From Oscillospiraceae bacterium (GTDB taxonomy: Bacteria; Bacillota; Clostridia; Oscillospirales; Oscillospiraceae), in the NCBI GenBank assembly GCA_016295615.1, contig JAEDKW010000046.1, positions 1-8,893 of the forward strand: a stretch of DNA of 8,893 bases. The letters run 5' to 3'. Positions within the stretch are counted from its first letter, which is position 1. Every line of letters begins with the position of its first letter. The notes below the pieces were generated by a model. The model was not told the origin of the DNA. It searched no databases and saw nothing but the letters and a program-made list of their open reading frames with translations. Positions 1 to 6,317 of this stretch are shown one piece after another. A program made the translations under genes and the position numbers.

Positions 1-58
1 TCAGGTTTTTCTTTTTGCGCATACGCATGAGGAGAACCTCGCTTTTTTATGATTGATC

Positions 59-220
59 GATACCCTCAGTGGACAAAGGGCAACACGCCTGCCGGCGGCA
101 AAAGTCAACGTTGGCGGCGTCATCGTCCTCGGTGGGCGCCGGCCCGAAAACGAGAATAACGCCGCCGGACGCCTAAGATGCCCTGAAAAACCGTGTTGTA
201 CTTTGTCCGCTGAGGGTATC
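59..220. repeat. MITE-like element with 29-bp terminal inverted repeats
   Basis: The left arm (59-87) starts GATACCCTCAGTGGACAAAG. The reverse complement of the right arm (192-220) starts GATACCCTCAGCGGACAAAG. The arms match at 26 of 29 positions. Inside them a second pair is nearly complementary (GCCGGCGGC near 91-99 against GCCGCCGG at 161-168), so the whole segment could fold into one long branched hairpin. The element is GC-rich while the sequence on both sides is AT-rich, which suggests insertion. It has no coding capacity. I could not identify a target-site duplication. It could be a miniature inverted-repeat transposable element, a structured RNA or a large bidirectional terminator; the class is inference, the inverted repeat is seen directly. 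Confidence 0.6.
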
Positions 221-300
221 ATAGCGAAAAGCAGAGCAAAATGCAAGACGGGAAACAGAAAATGCGGTTTTGGTCGTTTTTGTGCAATGCTTGCAGCAGA

Positions 301-318
301 TTGTTAAAAATGAAACAT
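301..318. promoter_or_regulatory. possible Rex-type operator upstream of crt (weak)
   Basis: The sequence TTGTTAAAAATGAAACAT has a perfect left half-site (TTGTTAA) of the clostridial Rex box TTGTTAA-N4-TTAACAA but a poor right half, 11 of 14 defined positions by eye. Rex represses butyrate genes in clostridia when NADH/NAD is low. The site lies about 57 bp upstream of the crt -35 element, farther than usual for a repressor, and the stretch is AT-rich, so chance similarity is plausible. The rest of 221-374 shows nothing else I can name. Confidence 0.22.
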
Positions 319-374
319 TTCCTGCAAAAAACAGAAAGAAAGCAGAAAAAGTTTTGTAAAAAGTGATATTTCTC

Positions 375-403
375 TTGCAAACATGGAAAAGATTGCATAT
401 AAT
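375..403 (+). promoter_or_regulatory. sigma-A promoter of crt-hbd
   Basis: TTGCAA (375-380) and TATAAT (398-403) are separated by exactly 17 bp. Transcription would start near 410, giving a leader of about 32 nt that contains the AAGGAGGAGG ribosome-binding site at 426-435 in front of the crt start. No other equally good promoter is visible in front of this gene. Confidence 0.8.
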
Positions 404-441
404 AATAGCCGTCAAATCATACTTCAAGGAGGAGGATCTGC

Positions 442-1218
442 ATGTCCTTTGTGAAATACGAACCCATGGGCGACATCGCGTATCTGACGATCGACCGTCC
501 TTCGGCGCTGAATGCGCTCAACGCACAGGTGCTTTCCGATCTGAGCGATGCGCTTGACGGGATCGACCTGAACACGGTTCGCTGCGTGATCGTGCGCGGC
601 GCGGGGGAGAAGTCCTTCGTTGCCGGCGCGGACATTGCGCAGATGAAGGATCTCAATGCCGCAGAGGGCGAGAGCTTCGGCAAGAAAGGCAACGATGTGA
701 TGCTCAAGCTGGAGAAGCTCCCGATCCCGACCATTGCGGCTGTCGGCGGCTATGCGCTCGGCGGCGGCTGTGAGCTTGCCATGGCGTGCGATATCCGCAT
801 CTGTTCCGATACGGCTGTGTTCGGTCAGCCGGAGGTGGGTCTCGGCATCACGCCGGGCTTCGGCGGCACGCAGCGTCTTGCGCGTCTCGTCGGCGCAGGC
901 ATGGCCAAGCAGATGATCTATACCGCGCGCAACATCAAGGCGGAGGAAGCCTGCCGCATCGGTCTTGTGAACGCGGTCTATCCCCTTGAGGAGCTTTACG
1001 CCGCGGCGGAAAAGATGGCAAGGCAGATCGCCGCGAACGCACCCATTGCGGTGCGCGCATCCAAAAAGGCGATCAACGAGGGTCTGCAGGTCGATATCGA
1101 CAGCGCCGTTGCGATCGAAGAAGGCTGCTTCGGCTCCTGCTTCGGCACGGCGGACCAGCGCGAAGGTATGACCGCCTTCCTTGAAAAGCGCAAGCACGAA
1201 CCGTTCACGAATTGCTAA
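442..1218 (+). CDS. crt: crotonase (3-hydroxybutyryl-CoA dehydratase)
   Basis: This 258-aa cytoplasmic enzyme of the enoyl-CoA hydratase/isomerase fold dehydrates 3-hydroxybutyryl-CoA to crotonyl-CoA in butyrate synthesis. The length is typical of clostridial Crt. The CoA/oxyanion-hole segment SFVAGADIAQM lies near residues 59-69. The two catalytic glutamates are present: E111 in GGGCELAMACD and E131 in FGQPEVGLG, 20 residues apart as in the classical hydratase (E144/E164 in the rat enzyme). Both glutamates favour a true hydratase over an isomerase or other superfamily member. The ATG is fixed by an AAGGAGGAGG site 6 nt upstream. It is first in a two-gene unit with hbd, which is 47 bp downstream, and that neighbour supports the butyrate role. 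The specific name rests on context plus motifs; another short-chain enoyl-CoA hydratase is the alternative. Confidence 0.93.
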   Translation: MSFVKYEPMGDIAYLTIDRPSALNALNAQVLSDLSDALDGIDLNTVRCVIVRGAGEKSFVAGADIAQMKDLNAAEGESFGKKGNDVMLKLEKLPIPTIAAVGGYALGGGCELAMACDIRICSDTAVFGQPEVGLGITPGFGGTQRLARLVGAGMAKQMIYTARNIKAEEACRIGLVNAVYPLEELYAAAEKMARQIAANAPIAVRASKKAINEGLQVDIDSAVAIEEGCFGSCFGTADQREGMTAFLEKRKHEPFTNC

Positions 1219-1265
1219 ACGCAGTTTTTGATAAAAAAGACAATATTATATAGGAGGAACACATT

Positions 1266-2102
1266 ATGAAAGTAGCAGTTTTTGGCGCCGGCACCATGGG
1301 CAGCGGCATCGCACAGGTTTTCGCAGCGAAAGGTCACACCGCCCTGATGTATGCTTCCAGCGTTGCATCCGCACAGCGCCACAAGGATAAGCTCGATGCG
1401 TCCCTGCAAAAGCGCGTGGAAAAAGGCAAAATGACGCAGGAAGCCAAGGACGCGCTCATGGCGAACGTTCTGGTCGAAGAAGTGGAAGCCGCCGCTGATG
1501 CCGATCTCGTCATCGAGTGCGTCAAGGAGGAGATGGCGACCAAGCGCGAGCTGCTCGGCCGTCTGGATGAGATGTGCAAGGAAAGCACGGTCTTTGCTAC
1601 CAACACTTCCTCTCTGTCCGTCACCGAAATGGGTCTCGGTCTCAAGCACCCCGTCATCGGGATGCACTTCTTCAACCCCGTTCCCAGCATGAAGCTTGTT
1701 GAGGTCATTCGCGGCGCCAACACCACGCAGGAGACCTTCGATTTCATCTACAATCTCTCCAAGGAGATCGGTAAGGAGCCTGTTGAGGTTGCGGAGGCTC
1801 CCGGCTTTGTCGTCAACAAGATCCTTGTTCCGATGATCAATGAAGCGATCGGTCTTGTTGAGACCGGCGTCGCCTCCGTTGAGGATATCGACAAGGCGAT
1901 GATGCTCGGCGCCAACCACCCGATGGGTCCCCTCGCCCTCGGCGACTTCATCGGTCTGGACGTGTGCCTTGCGATCATGAACGTTCTCTACGACGAGACC
2001 GGCGACAGCAAGTACCGTCCCGCGCTGCTGCTCAAGAAGATGGTTCGCGGCGGTCAGCTCGGTCGCAAGTCCGGCAAGGGCTTCTACGATTACAGCAAGT
2101 AA
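1266..2102 (+). CDS. hbd: 3-hydroxybutyryl-CoA dehydrogenase
   Basis: This 278-aa cytoplasmic enzyme reduces acetoacetyl-CoA to 3-hydroxybutyryl-CoA, the substrate of the Crt encoded just upstream. The N-terminal Rossmann fold shows GAGTMGSG at residues 7-14. The catalytic pair is H134 (in GMHFFNP) and E146 (in KLVEVIRG), and the C-terminal dimerisation domain ends in GRKSGKGFYDYSK, all typical of clostridial Hbd. The start follows an AGGAGGA site by 7 nt. One oddity: at the end of the second beta strand, where clostridial Hbd normally has an acidic residue that binds the NAD ribose (R-D-I), this protein has Y29-A30-S31-S32, followed by R38-H39-K40. Loss of the acidic residue suggests altered cofactor preference, possibly NADPH; this is inference. 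It is probably cotranscribed with crt, since a terminator follows directly. Confidence 0.95.
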   Translation: MKVAVFGAGTMGSGIAQVFAAKGHTALMYASSVASAQRHKDKLDASLQKRVEKGKMTQEAKDALMANVLVEEVEAAADADLVIECVKEEMATKRELLGRLDEMCKESTVFATNTSSLSVTEMGLGLKHPVIGMHFFNPVPSMKLVEVIRGANTTQETFDFIYNLSKEIGKEPVEVAEAPGFVVNKILVPMINEAIGLVETGVASVEDIDKAMMLGANHPMGPLALGDFIGLDVCLAIMNVLYDETGDSKYRPALLLKKMVRGGQLGRKSGKGFYDYSK

Positions 2103-2111
2103 AAAAAATAG

Positions 2112-2143
2112 CAAAAGGCAGGTTTTTACCTGCCTTTTGTTTT
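2112..2143 (+). terminator. intrinsic terminator after hbd
   Basis: A perfect 12-bp stem pairs CAAAAGGCAGGT (2112-2123) with ACCTGCCTTTTG (2128-2139) around a TTTT loop and runs into TTTT. The A-rich 5' flank (2101-2109) could let it work weakly in the other direction. It separates the crt-hbd unit from bcd-etfBA. Confidence 0.88.
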
Positions 2144-2167
2144 GCGGCTGAGGGCGCCGGCTGGAAA

Positions 2168-2185
2168 ATGACGGAATTCTGTCAT
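2168..2185. promoter_or_regulatory. 18-bp near-perfect palindrome upstream of bcd (possible operator)
   Basis: ATGACGGAATTCTGTCAT equals its own reverse complement except for one symmetric position pair. It lies between the hbd terminator and the bcd promoter, about 80 bp upstream of the -35 element, and encodes nothing. Dimeric repressors of TetR or MarR type bind sites of this shape, but I cannot name a regulator. Confidence 0.3.
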
Positions 2186-2239
2186 GCGATGCAGGCAAAA
2201 GCAACAAAAGAGTCATACGAAATTTGTCAAAAAAGTTAA

Positions 2240-2254
2240 ATTCCAAAATGGAAT
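2240..2254. promoter_or_regulatory. ATTCCA-AAA-TGGAAT inverted repeat next to the bcd promoter
   Basis: Two 6-bp arms are separated by 3 bp and end 11 bp before the bcd -35 element. Position and symmetry fit an operator or activator site. The regulator is unknown and chance cannot be excluded in AT-rich DNA. Confidence 0.3.
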
Positions 2255-2265
2255 GCAACTTTGCC

Positions 2266-2294
2266 TTGCATAATTAAGACACGGCGCTTATAAT
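2266..2294 (+). promoter_or_regulatory. sigma-A promoter of bcd-etfB-etfA
   Basis: TTGCAT (2266-2271) and TATAAT (2289-2294) are spaced by 17 bp. Transcription would start near 2301 and give a leader of about 64 nt. This shows that bcd-etfBA has its own promoter downstream of the hbd terminator. Confidence 0.8.
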
Positions 2295-2313
2295 AATTTC
2301 ATGCGGAACTGTT

Positions 2314-2331
2314 TTGTGAAAAATTAGACAA
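2314..2331. promoter_or_regulatory. candidate Rex (NADH/NAD sensor) operator of bcd
   Basis: TTGTGAAAAATTAGACAA has the TTGT-N10-ACAA frame of the Rex box TTGTTAA-N4-TTAACAA, matching 11 of 14 defined positions by eye. It starts about 13 bp after the predicted transcription start, where a bound repressor would block transcription. Rex control of bcd/etf operons is established in clostridia; that it acts here is inference. Confidence 0.45.
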
Positions 2332-2364
2332 TCCAATTAATTATTAGTGAAGGAGCAAAAGACT

Positions 2365-3507
2365 ATGGATTTTCATCTGACCAAAGAGCATCTGCTGGTC
2401 CGGAAAATGTACCGTGACTTTGCAGAGACCGAAGTCAAGCCCCTGGCTGAGGAAATCGATGAGGAAGAGCGCTTCCCCATGGAGACCGTCGAAAAGATGG
2501 CCAAGCTCGGCATGATGGGTATTTACTTCCCCAAGCAGTACGGCGGCGCCGGCGGTGACGTCCTTTCCTATGCCATGTGCGTTGAAGAGCTGGCAAAGGT
2601 CTGCGGTACCACGGCTGTTATCGTTTCTGCGCATACTTCTCTTTGCTGTGCCCCCATTTTCGAAAACGGTACCGAGGAGCAGAAGATGAAGTATCTGCCT
2701 GATCTGCTCTCCGGCAGGAAGATCGGCGCCTTCGGTCTGACCGAGCCCAACGCCGGTACCGACGCTTCCGGTCAGCAGACCACTGCCGTTCTTGAGGGTG
2801 ATCACTATGTGCTCAACGGCTCCAAGTGCTTTATCACCAACGGCACGGTTGCTGAGACCTTCGTCGTCTTTGCCATGACCGACAAGAGCAAGGGCAACCA
2901 TGGCATTTCCGCTTTCATTGTGGAAAAGAGCTTCCCCGGCTTCTCCGTCGGTAAGCACGAGAAGAAGATGGGTATCCGCGGCTCCTCCACCTGCGACCTC
3001 GTTTTTGAAGACTGCATCGTCCCGAAGGAAAATCTCCTCGGCAAGGAAGGCGACGGCTTCAAGATCGCGATGAAGACCCTCGACGGCGGTCGTATCGGTA
3101 TCGCTTCCCAGGCGCTCGGTCTTGGCGAAGGCGCCATCCTCGAAGCGATCAAGTACACCAAGGAGCGCATTCAGTTCAAGCGCCGCCTGTCCCAGTTCCA
3201 GAACACTCAGTTCCAGCTCGCCGACATGCACTGCAAGATGCAGGCCGCTCAGTATCTGGTCTATGCCGCTGCGATGAAGAAGCAGAACCACGAGGATTAC
3301 TCCATGGACGCTTCCATGGCCAAGCTCTTTGCTGCTGAGGCCGCCTCCGATGTGACCCGCCGCGCTGTCCAGCTCTTCGGTGGTTACGGCTACACCCGTG
3401 AATATCCCGTTGAGCGCATGATGCGCGATGCGAAGATCACCGAAATCTACGAAGGTACTTCCGAAGTCCAGCGTATGGTCATCGCCAAGTATCTCGGTGT
3501 GAACTAA
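2365..3507 (+). CDS. bcd: butyryl-CoA dehydrogenase
   Basis: This 380-aa FAD flavoprotein of the acyl-CoA dehydrogenase family reduces crotonyl-CoA to butyryl-CoA in the cytoplasm. The first family signature (GAFGLTEPNAGTDAS) sits near residues 122-136. The C-terminal signature runs from QLFGGYGYTREYPVERMMRD to IYEGTSEVQ and contains the catalytic base E363, the position typical of short-chain/butyryl-CoA dehydrogenases. The ATG at 2365 is preferred over an in-frame GTG 18 nt upstream, because AAGGAG (2350-2355) lies 9 nt before the ATG and overlaps the codons after the GTG. etfB and etfA follow with gaps of 19 and 18 bp, so the three are one operon. This supports a Bcd-EtfAB complex that couples NADH oxidation to reduction of both crotonyl-CoA and ferredoxin. 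The promoter has a Rex-like operator. Another short-chain acyl-CoA dehydrogenase is the alternative, made unlikely by context. Confidence 0.95.
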   Translation: MDFHLTKEHLLVRKMYRDFAETEVKPLAEEIDEEERFPMETVEKMAKLGMMGIYFPKQYGGAGGDVLSYAMCVEELAKVCGTTAVIVSAHTSLCCAPIFENGTEEQKMKYLPDLLSGRKIGAFGLTEPNAGTDASGQQTTAVLEGDHYVLNGSKCFITNGTVAETFVVFAMTDKSKGNHGISAFIVEKSFPGFSVGKHEKKMGIRGSSTCDLVFEDCIVPKENLLGKEGDGFKIAMKTLDGGRIGIASQALGLGEGAILEAIKYTKERIQFKRRLSQFQNTQFQLADMHCKMQAAQYLVYAAAMKKQNHEDYSMDASMAKLFAAEAASDVTRRAVQLFGGYGYTREYPVERMMRDAKITEIYEGTSEVQRMVIAKYLGVN

Positions 3508-3526
3508 GTAAGGAGGTAAAGAAAAA

Positions 3527-4327
3527 ATGAAGATTCTCGTTTGCGTAAAGCAGGTCCCCGATACCTCCGGTAAGGTCGCCGTCAATCCCGACGGTACCCT
3601 GAACCGCGCTTCCATGCAGACCATCATCAACCCCGATGATATGAACGCCGTTGAGGCCGCTCTCAAGCTCAAGGATGAGCTGGGCTGCAAGGTCACGGTC
3701 GTCACCATGGGTCCTCCTCCCGCAGAAGGCATGCTGCGCGAGCTGATGGCTATGGGCGCAGATGACGGTTATCTGGTTTCCGGTCGTGAATTCGGCGGTT
3801 CCGATACATATGCCACGTCTCAGATCCTCGCCGCCGCGCTCGATACCATCGGTCTCGACGACGATGACATCGTCTTCTGCGGCCGTCAGGCAATCGACGG
3901 CGACACTGCGCAGGTCGGTCCCCAGATCGCTGAAAAGCTGCATCTGCCCCAGATCACCTACGCTGCCGACATCAAGAAGGAAGGCAACACCATCACGGTC
4001 AAGCGTATCCTTGAGGACGGCTACATGACCATCAAGACGCAGACCCCGTGCCTGATCACCTGCATCAAGGAGCTCAATACCCCGCGTTACATGTCCGTTT
4101 CCGGTGTTTTCGAAGCCTATGCCAAGCCCATGACCGTTCTGGATTACAACGCGCTGAAGGATCATCCCCTCATCGACCCCACCACCATCGGTCTCAAGGG
4201 CTCTCCCACCAACATCCTGACCTCCTTCACGCCGCCTCAGAAGGGCGCCGGTCAGATGCTGGAAGGCAACGACATGGCTACCTGCGAAAAGCTCGCCGGT
4301 ATCCTGCTCGAGAAGCACATCATTTAA
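3527..4327 (+). CDS. etfB: electron transfer flavoprotein, beta subunit
   Basis: This 266-aa protein pairs with EtfA to form the heterodimer that passes electrons between NADH, ferredoxin and Bcd. It opens with MKILVCVKQVPDTSG, the usual N-terminus of prokaryotic EtfB. Residues 124-132 read DGDTAQVGP, the form I associate with bifurcating ETFs that bind a second FAD in this subunit; mitochondrial-type EtfB, which binds AMP, has DDCNQTGQ there. The reading as a bifurcating ETF is therefore inference from this motif plus the Bcd operon. The length fits the family. A near-perfect AAGGAGGT site (3510-3517) lies 9 nt before the ATG. It is the middle gene of bcd-etfB-etfA. Confidence 0.95.
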   Translation: MKILVCVKQVPDTSGKVAVNPDGTLNRASMQTIINPDDMNAVEAALKLKDELGCKVTVVTMGPPPAEGMLRELMAMGADDGYLVSGREFGGSDTYATSQILAAALDTIGLDDDDIVFCGRQAIDGDTAQVGPQIAEKLHLPQITYAADIKKEGNTITVKRILEDGYMTIKTQTPCLITCIKELNTPRYMSVSGVFEAYAKPMTVLDYNALKDHPLIDPTTIGLKGSPTNILTSFTPPQKGAGQMLEGNDMATCEKLAGILLEKHII

Positions 4328-4345
4328 GGAAAGGAGAACACTACA

Positions 4346-5485
4346 ATGGTTGAAAACTACAACAGCGCCGCGATCGCTGAATTTAAAAATGTTTGGGTTT
4401 TCTGCGAACAGCGTCAGGGCAAGATGATGCCCACCACATTTGAACTGATCTCCGAAGGCCGCAAGCTTGCTGACGAACTCGGCGTCAACCTCTGCGGTCT
4501 CCTCCTCGGCGACAACATCGAAGGCATCGCCAAGGATCTGGGCGGCTACGGTGCCGACGAAGTGATCGTCTGCGACCATCCCATGCTCAAGAACTATACC
4601 ACCGACGCGTATGCCAAGGTCATCTGCGACGTCATCTCCGAAATGAAGCCCGAAGCGTTCCTCATCGGTGCGACCAACATCGGTCGTGACCTCGGTCCCC
4701 GCTGCGCTGCCCGTCTGCACACCGGCCTTTGCGCGGACTGCACCCATCTCGACGTTGATATGCCCATCTACAAGGACTTCCTGCGCGGCGCCTCCACGCT
4801 CCCCGAAGAGAAGATCGAGAAGATGAACACTGCCAAGGTCATGGGCGAGGATCACGATGTGTCCCGCGACCTCAAGATGACCCGTCCGGCATTCGGCGGC
4901 AACCTGATGGCCACCATCATCTGCCCGCGCTTCCGTCCCGCTATGGCTACCGTCCGTCCGGGCGTTATGAAGAAGGCCCCGTTTGACGCTGCCAAGGCTG
5001 ACGCCGTTAAGATCACCAGATATGACGTCAAGCTCGAAGCTGCTGACATGCAGACTGAGGTCGTTGAGGTCGTCAAGGCTGCCAAGAAGCTCGTTGACCT
5101 CATTGGCGCTGACTTCATCGTTTCCGTCGGTCGTGGTATCTCCAAGGACGTCGAAGGCGGCATCAAGCTGGCGGAAGAACTCGCCGACGTTCTCGGCGGC
5201 GTTGTCGGCGGCTCCCGTGTTGCCATTGACTCCGGCTGGCTCACCGCCGACCATCAGGTCGGTCAGACCGGCAAGACCGTTCATCCGAAGGTCTATATCG
5301 CGCTCGGTATCTCCGGTTCCATCCAGCACAAGGCCGGTATGTCCGAGTCCGAGTGCATCATCGCGGTCAACAAGAACGAGACCGCCCCGATCTTCGAGAT
5401 CGCCGACTACGGTATCTGCGGCGACCTGTTCAAGGTCACCCCGATGCTCACCGAAGCCTTCAAGGCTGCCAAGGCGAGCAAGTAA
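4346..5485 (+). CDS. etfA: electron transfer flavoprotein, alpha subunit
   Basis: This 379-aa partner of EtfB carries the FAD that shuttles electrons to Bcd. The N-terminal half has the alpha/beta fold starting at NVWVFCEQRQGK. The C-terminal FAD domain contains SVGRGISK and the alpha-subunit signature VYIALGISGSIQHKAG near residues 316-331 (Q327-H328), continuing to IIAVN. There are no CxxCxxC ferredoxin-type cysteine clusters at the N-terminus, so this is the form without a fused ferredoxin domain. An AGGAG site at 4332-4336 lies 9 nt before the ATG, and the gap from etfB is 18 bp. It ends the operon; a strong terminator starts 16 bp after the stop codon. Confidence 0.95.
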   Translation: MVENYNSAAIAEFKNVWVFCEQRQGKMMPTTFELISEGRKLADELGVNLCGLLLGDNIEGIAKDLGGYGADEVIVCDHPMLKNYTTDAYAKVICDVISEMKPEAFLIGATNIGRDLGPRCAARLHTGLCADCTHLDVDMPIYKDFLRGASTLPEEKIEKMNTAKVMGEDHDVSRDLKMTRPAFGGNLMATIICPRFRPAMATVRPGVMKKAPFDAAKADAVKITRYDVKLEAADMQTEVVEVVKAAKKLVDLIGADFIVSVGRGISKDVEGGIKLAEELADVLGGVVGGSRVAIDSGWLTADHQVGQTGKTVHPKVYIALGISGSIQHKAGMSESECIIAVNKNETAPIFEIADYGICGDLFKVTPMLTEAFKAAKASK

Positions 5486-5500
5486 GCGCTCAACCGCATC

Positions 5501-5534
5501 AAAAAAGAGGCAAGCTGTGCTTGCCTCTTTTTTT
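5501..5534 (+). terminator. intrinsic terminator after etfA
   Basis: GAGGCAAG (5507-5514) pairs with CTTGCCTC (5520-5527) around a 5-nt loop, flanked by six As on the 5' side and seven Ts on the 3' side. The A and T tracts extend the stem and could make it work in both directions. It ends the bcd-etfB-etfA unit. Confidence 0.9.
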
Positions 5535-5640
5535 CGCATATTTGACAGTATTTCCATAAAATTTGCACGGTTTTCTCATTTTTTCGGAACATACTAAGTA
5601 TCGGGTATTGCAGGAAACAGAAGTGAGGAGAAATTCAAAA

Positions 5641-6186
5641 ATGAAGAAAACCCTTGCCATTTTATCCGTATCGCTGCTTCTGGTGCTTTCACTCGCCGCC
5701 TGCGGTGAGACGACCGGCAATAAGGGCGGTACGGACAAGCAGAATACCGCGCAGAATCAGGATAATGGTCAGAACACCGACAATAACGGCACGAGCAACA
5801 ATACCGGCACGACCGGCGACACCGGAAACAATGTGACCGGCAGCATCATTGGCGGTATTGCCGGCGCAGGCAGAAGTGCCGCTGACGGAATGACCAACGG
5901 CGGAACGTACGGCACAAACAACGGTACGGGCGTCACAGACAACAGTATGGCAAGCCCGAGCGGACGCAATACCACCAACGGGAAAGCGAATGCTTACGGC
6001 AACACCAACGCCACTGCCAATGCCCAGCTTCGCGGCAACAGCAGAAGCGTTACCGGTACGCAGGCGAGTGCCGGCACCACGCTCTCCGGTGACGAGCAGT
6101 ACGCGCGCATGCTGGCAAATGCCCGCGTCCATGATACCGACGGATTCCTGCTTGACGGTGAGAATTCGCATTACGCCACCTGGTAA
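5641..6186 (+). CDS. low-complexity lipoprotein, function unknown
   Basis: The 181-aa product starts with a lipoprotein signal peptide: MKK, a hydrophobic stretch at residues 5-18, then the lipobox L18-A19-A20-C21. It should be exported, lipidated on C21 and anchored on the outer face of the membrane. Residues 22 to about 150 are very rich in Asn, Gly, Thr and Ser (runs such as NNTGTTGDTGNN), with a short less polar patch SIIGGIAGAG, and look disordered. The last 30 residues differ: they are charged and aromatic and end DTDGFLLDGENSHYATW, so this tail may be the functional part. An in-frame upstream start near 5563 is rejected because TGAGGAG (5624-5630) lies 10 nt before this ATG and the signal peptide starts here. 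I do not recognise a family. No convincing consensus promoter precedes it. Its neighbours give no functional clue. Confidence 0.85.
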   Translation: MKKTLAILSVSLLLVLSLAACGETTGNKGGTDKQNTAQNQDNGQNTDNNGTSNNTGTTGDTGNNVTGSIIGGIAGAGRSAADGMTNGGTYGTNNGTGVTDNSMASPSGRNTTNGKANAYGNTNATANAQLRGNSRSVTGTQASAGTTLSGDEQYARMLANARVHDTDGFLLDGENSHYATW

Positions 6187-6199
6187 ACGGTAAAAACCA

Positions 6200-6235
6200 C
6201 CGCTCCCGCTTTCCGGCAGAAGGAAGCGGGAGCGG
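6200..6235. terminator. GC-rich hairpin after the lipoprotein gene
   Basis: CCGCTCCCGCTT (6200-6211) pairs perfectly with AAGCGGGAGCGG (6224-6235), a 12-bp stem starting 14 nt after the stop codon. On the + strand there is no clear T tract after it; read on the - strand it is followed by TGGTTTTTAC, a better terminator tail. It probably ends or protects the lipoprotein mRNA; the terminator call is moderate. Confidence 0.5.
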
Positions 6236-6264
6236 AACACTTTCCGAACAGGGCGGGGCGGAGG

Positions 6265-6293
6265 TTGACGAAACCGCCGGAAAACGGTATAAT
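6265..6293 (+). promoter_or_regulatory. sigma-A promoter of the ModE-like gene
   Basis: TTGACG (6265-6270) and TATAAT (6288-6293) have a 17-bp spacer and are near consensus. The start would be near 6300, only about 18 nt before the ATG, so the leader is little more than the ribosome-binding site. Confidence 0.8.
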
Positions 6294-6317
6294 TCTATCA
6301 GGAAGGGAAGTGCCGCT

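Noticed and set aside
29..50. GAGG-AGAA-CCTC followed by GCTTTTTTAT, a possible terminator of a gene left of the window
   Set aside because: The stem is only 4 bp and the upstream gene is not visible, so it cannot be supported.
1..246. 81-codon ORF on the - strand at the start of the window
   Set aside because: It runs through both arms of the inverted-repeat element, has no plausible domain and no good ribosome-binding site; most likely chance.
1226..1243. Rex-like sequence between crt and hbd
   Set aside because: Only about 8 of 14 defined positions match by eye and the stretch is simply A/T-rich; no promoter is seen for it to control.
3479..5557. 692-codon ORF on the - strand opposite etfB-etfA, and a similar 690-codon one opposite thrS (6817-8889)
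   Set aside because: Both are shadows of strongly coding + strand genes with biased third positions; no motifs, no proper start context, and they cross terminators.
5542..5595. TTGACA at 5542 with CATAAAAT or CATACTAA as -10, including a sporulation sigma factor reading
   Set aside because: No candidate pair has correct spacing for sigma-A, and the sporulation-type elements match only one half of the consensus.
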